From the IMG/VR virus record IMGVR_UViG_3300020283_000004, positions 1 to 58,353 of that record: DNA of 58,353 nucleotides. One strand, 5' to 3'. The notes below the pieces were generated by a model. That model saw nothing but the letters and a program-made list of their open reading frames with translations, ran no database searches and had not been told where the DNA came from. Source of the DNA: a virus. Of this stretch, positions 43,801 through 49,432 are shown one piece after another (positions within the stretch are counted from its first letter, which is position 1; each line of letters starts with the position of its first letter). Made by a program: the position numbers and the translations under genes.

Positions 43801-46454
43801 GGAAGTGGAGAGAAAACTGGTGGACTAAAGTTCGTCAGGGCATGTTCGACAAGTTTGCCCCACTCAAGAATCTATCACCTAAGTCTTACATTTTAGCAAG
43901 AATGAGCCGTTCAACAGACGGACCTTTCTCTGCAATGTTCTCACTCGGTCATATCTTCATGGATGAGGATGGTGCGATTGATGTCGATACCTCCAAGAAA
44001 TCATTCGTAGAAAGCATGCGACCCCTTGGTCAAGACCTTGAAACGTTCCTACGTTGGGTTGCCTCTAATCGTGCCTACGACCTAAAGAAAGCACCCAAGT
44101 CAAGGGATGCCCTACAGTTTCTGAATGATGATGAGATACGAATAGGGATGAACTTCAATCGTGGGACTACAATCAATGCCGTAACTGGGCAGAAGGTATC
44201 TCGAAAGAAGTTGTTCGATGATGTGCTCAAGGACTTTCAAGCGGTTCAATCATCAATACTGGATCTCTCAGTCAAGGCAGGAGCAGTCAGTAAGAAGGAT
44301 GCCGACATATGGAGAAACCAGTTCTACGTACCTTTCTATCGTGTCTTTGACGAAGCCCCAACCAGAAGAAATGGTCCTGCTACTTTAGACAGTCTTGTTG
44401 GTCAGGATGCAGTTAAGAGACTCAGGGGGTCTGACAGGGGCCTTGCTGATTTATTGCACAACACGTTGATGAATTACCATCATCTCATTGATGTGTCGAT
44501 GAAGAACAAAGCAGCAACTCAGTCTATTAGAGATTTGGAAAAGATTGGTGGTGCAACAAGAGTTTCAAAGAAAGGCTTTCCACTTGAGGAAGGAGACAGG
44601 CAGGAGTTTGCTCAGGAACTAAATGATGCGGATGATAAACTAGAGTTTATCGCTGAACCAGATGCAGGGCAGACAGTCTACATACGAGAAGATGGGAAGC
44701 GTGCTTACTATAGAATCAATGACCCATTTGTATTGGAGGCATTGATGTCTATGAACTCGATTGAGAAAGACAACCCAATCTACAAAGTGCTGAGAACAAG
44801 TAAACGATGGTTTACTTATGCAGTAACAGCAGACCCTGACTTCAAGGTAGCTAACCTGATTCGTGACTCTATTGGGTCAATCGCAGTGGCCCCACTTGGG
44901 TATAACCCTCTTGCTAATGTGAAGAGAGGGTGGAGAGGAACGCAGAAAGACTCAAAAACCTACGCTAAACTTGTTGCAGGTGGGGGTTCTTTTATATTTG
45001 GGAATGTATCTGGGACAGACCCAACAAGTGAAGGAGCACGAAGATTAATAGAGAGTGGAGTAAAGTCTGAGTTTATTATCGATAGTCCAGACAAGTTGTC
45101 AGGATTAGAGAGAATGATGAAGACAGGTTGGAATCTAGCTAGAGGAGCATGGGGTAAGTACGAAGATGTGGGTACACGACTAGAGAATGTTAACCGTGCA
45201 GCTTTATACGAAAGACTCACAGACCCAAACAGAAGAGACAAAGATGGTAATAGAATAGCCCCATTGTCCCACCTTGAGGCTAGCTATGAGGCCAGAGATC
45301 TCATGGATTTTTCCAACACAGGAAGTTGGGGAATGATTCAGTACATTGCTCAGTGGAGTCCATTCCTTAATGCCAGACTACAAGGTGCATACAAGTTAGG
45401 AAGAGGTGCAGTTAGTGAGAACCAAAGAGTCCAGTTTGCAACAACGATGTTGGCCTACACAATGGCAGCTTTGGGGCTTTATCTTACACACATGGATGAT
45501 GAGGACTTCAAAGAAAGAGAAGAGTGGGATCGTGATACTTACCACTGGTTTAAGATACCAGGATTTGAACAGGCGATAAGAATACCAAAAGCCTTTGAGG
45601 TGGGTACAGTAACCACTATGGCAGAGAGAATGCTTGAGCAGGTGATCGATGAAGAGGCTACTGGGAAATTGTTTGCAGAGAGAATGCTATTTGCTCTGAC
45701 GAACACATTTGCGATGGACCTAAGACCTCAACTTCTACGCCCAATCATTGATATCTATTCTAATAAGAACCCATTCACAGACAGAGCCATTGAGTCTTTG
45801 AGTATGAATAACCTCAATATAGAGGAGAAGAGAAATGCTTATACCTCAGAGACTGCAACGCTATTATCCAGAATCAATGCAGATACAATAGGTTGGGATG
45901 CTGTGAACTTGTCCCCAGTACAAATAGAATATGCGGTTCAGGGAATGTTTGCCTGGATAGGGACATCTGTACTCGCAGCAAGTGACTCTATTGTAAGAAT
46001 GATAAATGGGAAGGAGCCCCCAGATAATGGGTTCAACTCTATACCTTTTGTTCCTTCAGGGGTGGGAGAGATAGTAGGTAGCTCAGTAAGAAGATTCTTC
46101 CCAGACATGGATAGCCCAAAGAGAAGCACTAAATATACGACTCAGTTCTATGAGCAACTGAAGGAGATGAACCAGACCTTTAGCACAATTCGTGAGCTAA
46201 GACAGCTTGGTGACATAGAGCGTGCCATGGAACTAGAGAAAGAGGAGAGAGTTCTGCTTCAATACAGAACAAGTTACAATAGAATACAGAGAAGAATCTC
46301 TAAGTTGAGGACTCAGATGCAACGTATCGCCAACGATCCGAATATGGATGGGGATCTGAAGCAGATGCGAATAGACCGCATGCAAGCGTTGATTAATGCT
46401 AACATCAAAGTCCTTCAACGTAGAACCAATCAAAGATTAGCAGAAGCTAGCTGA
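37824..46454 (+). CDS. Giant polyvalent internal protein with two zincin motifs
   Basis: The 2876-residue protein starts at ATG 37824 (an upstream TTG is less likely). It has a glycine-zipper membrane-like stretch near residues 150-190 (GTAIGTMIAPGAGSAIGAAT) and long acidic, Gln-rich linkers near 640-960. Two separate zinc-protease motifs follow: HESIGH near 1291 and HELTH near 1666. The second lies in a region resembling a large polyvalent protein domain ending GEVEARH. Near 2342 the segment DFKVANLIRDSIGSIAVAPL resembles the LPD38 group. Such proteins are injected with phage DNA and may carry several enzymes. No virion RNA polymerase motifs were seen. Confidence 0.75.
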   Translation: MSKLTDYLNTLPRGTRPWDAWKTRELYLRRLLDDDQYSEQEKNRLIGHYIGQEPENVDVSNTVAGYLDRTAAMTKNSAMIGVNQLRQYFNEQEYFGERDEVDAKAAREQVTKYRGLQESIPRDEGALGVAQDVVSSLPSLIENLAASVTAGYAGAKVGTAIGTMIAPGAGSAIGAATGFVSGILAGLGVNAAMEASSAFDDNSRNEEIRKRLVNKYGDNKDLVNQAQRAIALEAAEAVMKGNVFDPTNIAVAMANTKGGQLFKGFLLGKAGIKPNKFRNKLRVTKDTIGGVVQEGVQESYQDALQQSQTLYQIAKLDAEADPDSQKVPDILDVVKDIDYGQTAYAGLVGGIAGGGFSGLRSAGGKFADRKREKIRQEIRDAIDSGDLDRFNDTRNFYPIDSAERVVIEQEIKDVREGIHVDHRVDKDLTRYDMRNQLANAMAEGEKAFDSFIRKNRNNPLFSDVVNDYFDKLRSAQATAQSQAEIDRIRNQVLIGYNPGEFSLEDLKFREGEGGITDLDEARKVTPGDPSGRFGGNQGIVVDQAYTPPEFAQRTPRERGQRQLEDLTIPLSQRQQARAQEEKATIDLDKATKSQLISYINDDKVSKGLEITGEDTRSLMKLRKAKLKEMAKSIEAQNVTPTTDTQETTASTQEQVDENVETSQREPEPAPVQTEEEKQQIEELREQFLTEYNESDSQFRRRDRDVKGNPFKEISLRKGDEEQVYTREDLNELGYLTDTGEIIDAKIQNDLKERFPEPEQTLDQGDQQTDTEQQPEQQVTEPEDGDTTAQTEDVVTETTVEEEQDQAEPSLTADDITNFISILRPDPNTYIVDARKTKDGTDLDAVEVAVFNDKKQEYDQYEIDPIKARALGIVNQENEIDEQAVADYASRSTEPETAQGDTQATRTETEDAEGVTVVPVQSSVLPGQAEIDEDVEPETREQRARTENNVAYINESGSAVVNEALGIKNSQQRASLAKMANDLNLQELEDLDGVIFIKSKGKKKDQFRYKKGQLESGRNDKGNNITVSKSLVNRLKEYADQNDIKVIVIDDDAPLPTLGADYKTENYRVAVAQTFLKTFGSLSGEQFISKTDTQGPKIFSVNPGETPVAGESVQKTGGSDSPMAEIIELVASQGIRDGYVAPAETEGEFVVNLYLDEEQNVSGVEGPAIKAIRIPIKGVSESNLVDFVETLKNPESKTEVRRESPLFSIAPSSEVGSGRYDRTVVDEAVAQFTREYRGGALLNYKVYDTPEQAQAETGIEFNANARGALVGDQVYLFAKNLRDLQTARKVIFHESIGHYGIRNVLGDDDFNSFLDRVIAERKVDVDAKAKKLLKAKVIKQIDNDGLRLAAEELVAEAAEGRANKSFIDKVIEIISDFLSKHFGRVQPDEIRSMILKAERAFKTGELYFGADRSAYGDFFNAQYSLGIVMDKGQVPTELQRALDYVGRELAIDGNLDTWERLRDTYSKAIEQRDMNVQDKIRDLLNKATYLSIRKASENGGYYVLPDGVWRFHVNDFDNDGNLLWDFKTLPKDWITGARDNDFAFDNLFESEQKIVELAQQGLIKYNKAEPHPRFERYPQDVIAIRLSDFVGHKELERLYPDLFESAEIVFKMPTSRPVKFLGTPALETRLGSAGSAKSKFAEDGREVITFEINAESNITDVMSTLVHELTHGFQTVGNAAMGGSSAVDYEGLRVSTYSDILRAVNESFGALTPEERTSLIDYIKKLEANTESPRYQRKAIFKTQVGEEIRLRTGRSFALDQEVATSLWNIYNTFTGDKTDKSAFWFYQWAAQNKATAKERFGQDSDEHNRAKDVHRLLANTFNRGNRSIFDRRSLLQARSENPMRSMENYQSLLGEVEARHHQNQFRQSIIALREGDMDTFRKTKDAGALALGRRLRIKFSPDEELQMLGEQSQLVDQPVFKIEDMLVKYPGPNKSNPSREEQIRYSIAENEDVPIRSERESGSAPTWMSPEEKAVWMKFGDPHAGKSIGEKFGKWRENWWTKVRQGMFDKFAPLKNLSPKSYILARMSRSTDGPFSAMFSLGHIFMDEDGAIDVDTSKKSFVESMRPLGQDLETFLRWVASNRAYDLKKAPKSRDALQFLNDDEIRIGMNFNRGTTINAVTGQKVSRKKLFDDVLKDFQAVQSSILDLSVKAGAVSKKDADIWRNQFYVPFYRVFDEAPTRRNGPATLDSLVGQDAVKRLRGSDRGLADLLHNTLMNYHHLIDVSMKNKAATQSIRDLEKIGGATRVSKKGFPLEEGDRQEFAQELNDADDKLEFIAEPDAGQTVYIREDGKRAYYRINDPFVLEALMSMNSIEKDNPIYKVLRTSKRWFTYAVTADPDFKVANLIRDSIGSIAVAPLGYNPLANVKRGWRGTQKDSKTYAKLVAGGGSFIFGNVSGTDPTSEGARRLIESGVKSEFIIDSPDKLSGLERMMKTGWNLARGAWGKYEDVGTRLENVNRAALYERLTDPNRRDKDGNRIAPLSHLEASYEARDLMDFSNTGSWGMIQYIAQWSPFLNARLQGAYKLGRGAVSENQRVQFATTMLAYTMAALGLYLTHMDDEDFKEREEWDRDTYHWFKIPGFEQAIRIPKAFEVGTVTTMAERMLEQVIDEEATGKLFAERMLFALTNTFAMDLRPQLLRPIIDIYSNKNPFTDRAIESLSMNNLNIEEKRNAYTSETATLLSRINADTIGWDAVNLSPVQIEYAVQGMFAWIGTSVLAASDSIVRMINGKEPPDNGFNSIPFVPSGVGEIVGSSVRRFFPDMDSPKRSTKYTTQFYEQLKEMNQTFSTIRELRQLGDIERAMELEKEERVLLQYRTSYNRIQRRISKLRTQMQRIANDPNMDGDLKQMRIDRMQALINANIKVLQRRTNQRLAEAS

Positions 46455-46952
46455 TCAAGTATCTTCGGGGAGCTCTACATTCCTGCGTAGGCTCCTTCGT
46501 TTCTTCTTCATCATACTCCCAAGCATAGCTGTACGTGCCATTGCATCGGCATGTTGCTTTCTCTGGTCATCATCCAGAGCCTGAATGTCTGTATGCTGAA
46601 GCCGAGTAGCTGATCGATCCAAAGCCTTCTTTAGCTCTGCGTGCATCTGGTGTTCAGCCACGGATGCCTGATACTCAGGCTCAACATACGTATACCCAAC
46701 TCCACGTTTGGCTATCAGAAGAATCTTGTGATCAGTCAACAACATCTCCTTAAAGTTTTCAATCATGGTTAAGTATATCAGTTGAGTCTGCTGATACTTC
46801 TGTGTGGTTGTCTCTGGGGTAGGAATCTCCAACCCAAAGTTCTCGTACAACCATTCTTTCGTTACGACATCTCCAGGTTTAAACCCTTCCTCGATGAAGT
46901 TCTGCACTGCTTGTTTCCATTGTGGAAACAGCATCATCGTTTTATCTTCCAT
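46455..46952 (-). CDS. Hypothetical early protein, last gene of the minus block
   Basis: The 165-residue protein begins MEDKTMMLFPQWKQAVQNFI, with AAGGAG just before the ATG. It has a segment HKILLIAKRGVGYTYVEPEY and a basic C-terminus (MKKKRRSLRR). This resembles a group of conserved phage early proteins with an unknown role, possibly DNA binding. Its stop touches the stop of the giant plus-strand gene, with no gap. It is preceded by the GGA-rich region, so its mRNA would carry that long leader. Confidence 0.65.
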   Translation of the reverse strand: MEDKTMMLFPQWKQAVQNFIEEGFKPGDVVTKEWLYENFGLEIPTPETTTQKYQQTQLIYLTMIENFKEMLLTDHKILLIAKRGVGYTYVEPEYQASVAEHQMHAELKKALDRSATRLQHTDIQALDDDQRKQHADAMARTAMLGSMMKKKRRSLRRNVELPEDT

Positions 46953-47703
46953 AAACTCCTTGTGTTAAGTGTTATCCGTTGCGCTCATTTCCTGTCTATT
47001 CAGTTTATATCTGCTCAGATACATTCCTTTCTTTTCTGATGAGATCGCTTACTTTATCTTCAGATGAGCTCCGTTCAAATACGCTCCGTTCAATAAGTTA
47101 AACCGTTCATTTCCAATCATTTGTGGGCTCTTCATTTCGGCTCCTCTTCGGTCAATTCATCTGTTCTCCGATCAATAATTTAAACCGTTCTTTTCCGTTC
47201 AGGTCCACTGTGCTGAAGTGTGCTCCCTTTTTTTCATTTGTGGTCCAATGCAGTGTGTTCCCCTACCCTGCTCTCAATGCTATTCTGATCATCTCCAATC
47301 CACTCCGATCCCTTCCATTTAATAAGTTAAACCGTTCCATTCAGGTCCACTACCCTGCTCTCAAATCGATTCTGATCATCTCCAGTCCACTCACTTCTAT
47401 TCCGTCCTCTTATTTCAAATCCTTTCCGTTTAATAAGTTGAACAACCAATCCGATCCTGTATCATCCACTCAGATACGCTGATTTGCGGTCAAGTCCCCT
47501 GTATTCCCCTGCGGTCCTTTCCCGTCCATTCCAATCAATAAAACATACCATTCCAATCCGCTACGCTCACCTGTATTCAAATCAAATCATCTCCTGTGAT
47601 GTCCAATCCGTTTAATAAAATTAACCGATCCATTCTTCTCACTTCCAGTCCGCTGTCCTCTGCTGTATTGTCCTCCAATCATCTCCCGTGTTTTACAGTC
47701 CGA
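46953..47703 (-). ncRNA. GGA-saturated RNA, candidate Csr-type decoy
   Basis: This 751-bp gap contains no convincing gene. By hand count the minus strand has about 49 GGA trinucleotides, roughly one per 15 nt, while the plus strand has none. Many occur as ANGGA, the core of CsrA-binding sites. At least six diverged copies of a unit reading CCGTTCAATAAGTTAAACC on the plus strand occur near 47086, 47168, 47315, 47426, 47531 and 47608. Several can form a GTTYAA/TTRAAC hairpin. Two blocks are repeated at 87 bp distance (47264 and 47351). The density is like that of CsrB/RsmZ sponge RNAs, and the phage encodes a CsrA homologue on the same strand. Alternatives are an anti-Shine-Dalgarno decoy, origin iterons, or an unrecognised leader. 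Confidence 0.5.
47264..47387. repeat. 87-bp-spaced direct repeat in the GGA-rich region
   Basis: TACCCTGCTCTCAA (47264 and 47351) and ATTCTGATCATCTCCA (47282 and 47369) recur in the same order at an offset of 87 bp, with diverged bases between. This indicates growth of the region by tandem duplication. Confidence 0.75.
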
Positions 47704-48273
47704 TTAAACAACCTCAACAGTGAAACGACCGTAAGAGTTCATGCGGTTCTCACACAACCCTTCGATCTCTCCGCACAACTCAAGGATCTCTATCACCTCA
47801 GACATGTTGATGATCTCCTCATTAACAGTAAGAGTGAAGGTAATCGACCACTCGTGAAAGATAGGACGACAAGTCATCACCTTACTGTTCTTCACGTTGA
47901 CCGATCTCACATCCCTGAACTTCTCGTTAGCCCATAATCCTTCGATATCTTTTGGGCCATCATATTCTATTGGGACTTCAGGTTGAGCTATCTGCACACC
48001 GCGTTGTATCTGTTTACCACGCTTTGAAAGCTTAGCCCCTGAACGGATCATTGCTCTCAATGCGTACCCAGGCATGACAGGTCTTGTCCCATCATGATAC
48101 AGTCCACCTTCCCACTTCAGACGATAGATCATCTCATGATCCTCATCTGTCTTAGTTCTCTTACCAGTATACTGTTTCAACTCTTTAGACAGTGGGTCTA
48201 AAGGGTTAGCTAATCTATCACTCTGCACCATTAACGGACTGACCCCTGTCAGCTTTATTTGCTTACGTTCCAT
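47704..48273 (-). CDS. RAMP/Cas7-like protein
   Basis: The 189-residue protein begins MERKQIKLTGVSPLMVQSDR, contains RPVMPGYALRAMIRSGAKLS near residue 65 and ends NRMNSYGRFTVEVV. The opening (LTGxSPL), the PGxxLRxMIR segment and a Gly-containing final strand resemble the RAMP fold of Cas7-type proteins, where the middle motif is often PGSSLKGxLR. I know similar proteins in phage replication regions, but their function is not established. AGGAG precedes ATG 48273. It sits between ssb and the GGA-rich RNA. RNA or single-strand DNA binding is possible. Confidence 0.5.
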   Translation of the reverse strand: MERKQIKLTGVSPLMVQSDRLANPLDPLSKELKQYTGKRTKTDEDHEMIYRLKWEGGLYHDGTRPVMPGYALRAMIRSGAKLSKRGKQIQRGVQIAQPEVPIEYDGPKDIEGLWANEKFRDVRSVNVKNSKVMTCRPIFHEWSITFTLTVNEEIINMSEVIEILELCGEIEGLCENRMNSYGRFTVEVV

Positions 48274-48300
48274 ATATCTCCTATACGAATGTAGTTAAGA

Positions 48301-48317
48301 GCCCCCATAAAGGGGGC
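48301..48317. terminator. GC hairpin between ssb and the RAMP-like gene
   Basis: GCCCCC/GGGGGC (48301-48306, 48312-48317) forms a 6-bp stem with a 5-nt loop just after the ssb stop. On the minus strand it is followed by TCTTAACT rather than a U-run, so it may pause or partly terminate transcription. Confidence 0.4.
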
Positions 48318-48323
48318 GATTGA

Positions 48324-48704
48324 TTAGACAGCAGGACGCTGACTACGTGGCTCTCCACCAAGATCGTAAGAACTATCCTCTCTTGGTTTTTGTTCTGGGA
48401 ATATGTCTACGACACGAAAGGTTATGAACTTATCCTTGTTCTGAAAACGTGTGTGTACATGCACAACATCACCTTTCCTCAAAGAACGAATCGTCTTACC
48501 TTTACCTTTCCCAAAGTTATCCTTGGACTCGATGAACTCACAGTTCGCCCATGAGGTTTCATTGACCCAAGTGTTTGTGGTTTTATCCATGCGAGGCATG
48601 TCAACAGCAATACCAAACTTCAGGACAGTACCCCAATCGAACTCTTTTACTTCTGGGTCAGCACCAAGCCGACCTGAGAAGATACATAAGTTTTGACAAA
48701 ACAT
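48324..48704 (-). CDS. ssb: Single-stranded DNA-binding protein
   Basis: The 126-residue OB-fold protein reads NLCIFSGRLGADPEVKEFDW, then VLKFGIAVDMP, WVNETSWANCEF and KGDVVHVHTRF. This is the classic SSB order. The C-terminal tail lacks the usual acidic DDDIPF-type tip and ends RSQRPAV, so partner binding may differ. AGGAG lies 8 nt before ATG 48704. It would coat single strands during replication and recombination with the helicase, annealing protein and exonuclease encoded upstream. Confidence 0.8.
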   Translation of the reverse strand: MFCQNLCIFSGRLGADPEVKEFDWGTVLKFGIAVDMPRMDKTTNTWVNETSWANCEFIESKDNFGKGKGKTIRSLRKGDVVHVHTRFQNKDKFITFRVVDIFPEQKPREDSSYDLGGEPRSQRPAV

Positions 48705-48728
48705 AGAATTACTCCTGTAAAAATGAAA

Positions 48729-48754
48729 AGCCCAGGCTCGCTAAAACCTGGGCT
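48729..48754 (-). terminator. Intrinsic terminator / attenuator before ssb
   Basis: On the minus strand an 8-bp stem AGCCCAGG/CCTGGGCT (48754-48747 with 48736-48729) is followed at once by TTTTCATTTTT. It lies only 24 bp upstream of the ssb ATG and downstream of the three-way-junction element, so it could act as an attenuator for ssb or end the XRE transcript. Confidence 0.6.
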
Positions 48755-48776
48755 AAGGAACGAAAATGAAAACGCA

Positions 48777-48870
48777 CGTTTATATCCTGAGCAGGGCCAT
48801 GAGCAACCTGCCTCAAGGGTGACTGAAAAAGGAGAGCAATTCAGCCACCCACAAAGAGGAGATATAAACG
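48777..48870 (-). ncRNA. Three-way-junction leader upstream of ssb
   Basis: A perfect 10-bp pair, CGTTTATATC/GATATAAACG (48777-48786, 48861-48870), closes two inner hairpins. One is TGAGCAGG paired with CCTG-C-CTCA (48788-48795, 48807-48815, one bulge). The other is GGGTGACTGAA paired with TTCAGCCACCC (48817-48827, 48840-48850, one mismatch). On the minus strand the order is XRE gene stop, this fold, U-rich terminator hairpin, ribosome site, ssb. That is the order of a riboswitch-like or protein-sensed attenuator. I could not match it to a known class. Confidence 0.5.
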
Positions 48871-48888
48871 CTGTGCGGTGGTTATATT

Positions 48889-49137
48889 TTAAGTGCCACT
48901 CCCGCTAGGCAACGGACCGAACAAGTCATCAAGACTTGTATTAAAAAAGGTAGCGAGCTTTCTAGCGTTTTGGGTACTGGGAACCCTCACCCCAGTACGC
49001 CAGAATGCAACAGTTACCTCTTTTACCCCTATAGATTTGGATAAAGATTTGTTTGTTATTTCTTTGTCATACATAAGTGCTATCAACTTTTTCTGAAAGT
49101 GTGTTTTCTCTTTCTTAGTTGACTGTGGGATCGACAT
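48889..49137 (-). CDS. XRE-type helix-turn-helix regulator
   Basis: ATG 49137 (MSIPQSTKKEKTHFQKKL) gives 82 residues. The helix-turn-helix reads EITNKSLSKSIGVKEVTVAF followed by WRTGVRVPSTQNARKLA, and the end is FNTSLDDLFG. This is the standard XRE/Cro-type domain. It overlaps the upstream gene by 23 nt. It may control the early block or ssb, since its gene is followed by the structured leader and terminator. An in-frame extension upstream to 49266 is possible but overlaps the neighbour fully. Confidence 0.75.
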   Translation of the reverse strand: MSIPQSTKKEKTHFQKKLIALMYDKEITNKSLSKSIGVKEVTVAFWRTGVRVPSTQNARKLATFFNTSLDDLFGPLPSGSGT

Positions 49138-49426
49138 CTCTGAATGCGACTTTCCCTTCGTCATCTTCAAACTCTTCGACTTCCCTAATATTGACATAAG
49201 ACCCATATATTTTTGCCTGTCCGTAGTTCTGCAAAGCAGTCTCGTGATTGTACCCTTTGACCACAACTCCGATCATGTACAGTTTTTCCTTACCTTCACC
49301 TGGAAGGATCACTTCAAAGGCAGGGTCTTTAGCACCATATATTCTTCGAGACATAATTGAGTTTATATAAATGTTAAGCAAAATAAACATCAGTATAATA
49401 AATAATACATGAGTAATGTCAAGCAT
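49115..49426 (-). CDS. Small membrane-anchored hypothetical protein
   Basis: The 103-residue protein starts with a hydrophobic segment (ITHVLFIILMFILLNIYI, residues 4-21). A soluble part with a Tyr/Gly-containing middle and an acidic tail follows. GAGGT precedes ATG 49426. A shorter form from ATG 49354 would lack the membrane segment and fit a transcript from the promoter-like sequence inside this region. No family was recognised. Confidence 0.6.
   Translation of the reverse strand: MLDITHVLFIILMFILLNIYINSIMSRRIYGAKDPAFEVILPGEGKEKLYMIGVVVKGYNHETALQNYGQAKIYGSYVNIREVEEFEDDEGKVAFRDVDPTVN
49394..49422 (-). promoter_or_regulatory. Possible promoter for the XRE region
   Basis: On the minus strand TTGACA (49422-49417) is followed after 17 nt by ATTATA (49399-49394), with TATACT two bases on. 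It overlaps the start of the membrane-protein gene and could drive the regulator and ssb separately from the helicase. Confidence 0.4.
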
Positions 49427-49432
49427 TTTACC

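Noticed and set aside
47086-47626. CRISPR array
   Set aside because: Repeats are diverged, irregularly spaced (75-145 bp) and lack constant-length spacers or cas genes.
47123-47937. Plus-strand open frames of about 115 codons in and near the GGA-rich region
   Set aside because: Ser/Phe/Asn/Leu-rich readings caused by the C/T-rich strand; no ribosome site and no protein-like pattern.
48693-48908. Plus-strand open frame across the ssb leader
   Set aside because: It lies against the early block direction, has no ribosome site and covers the three-way-junction element and terminator.
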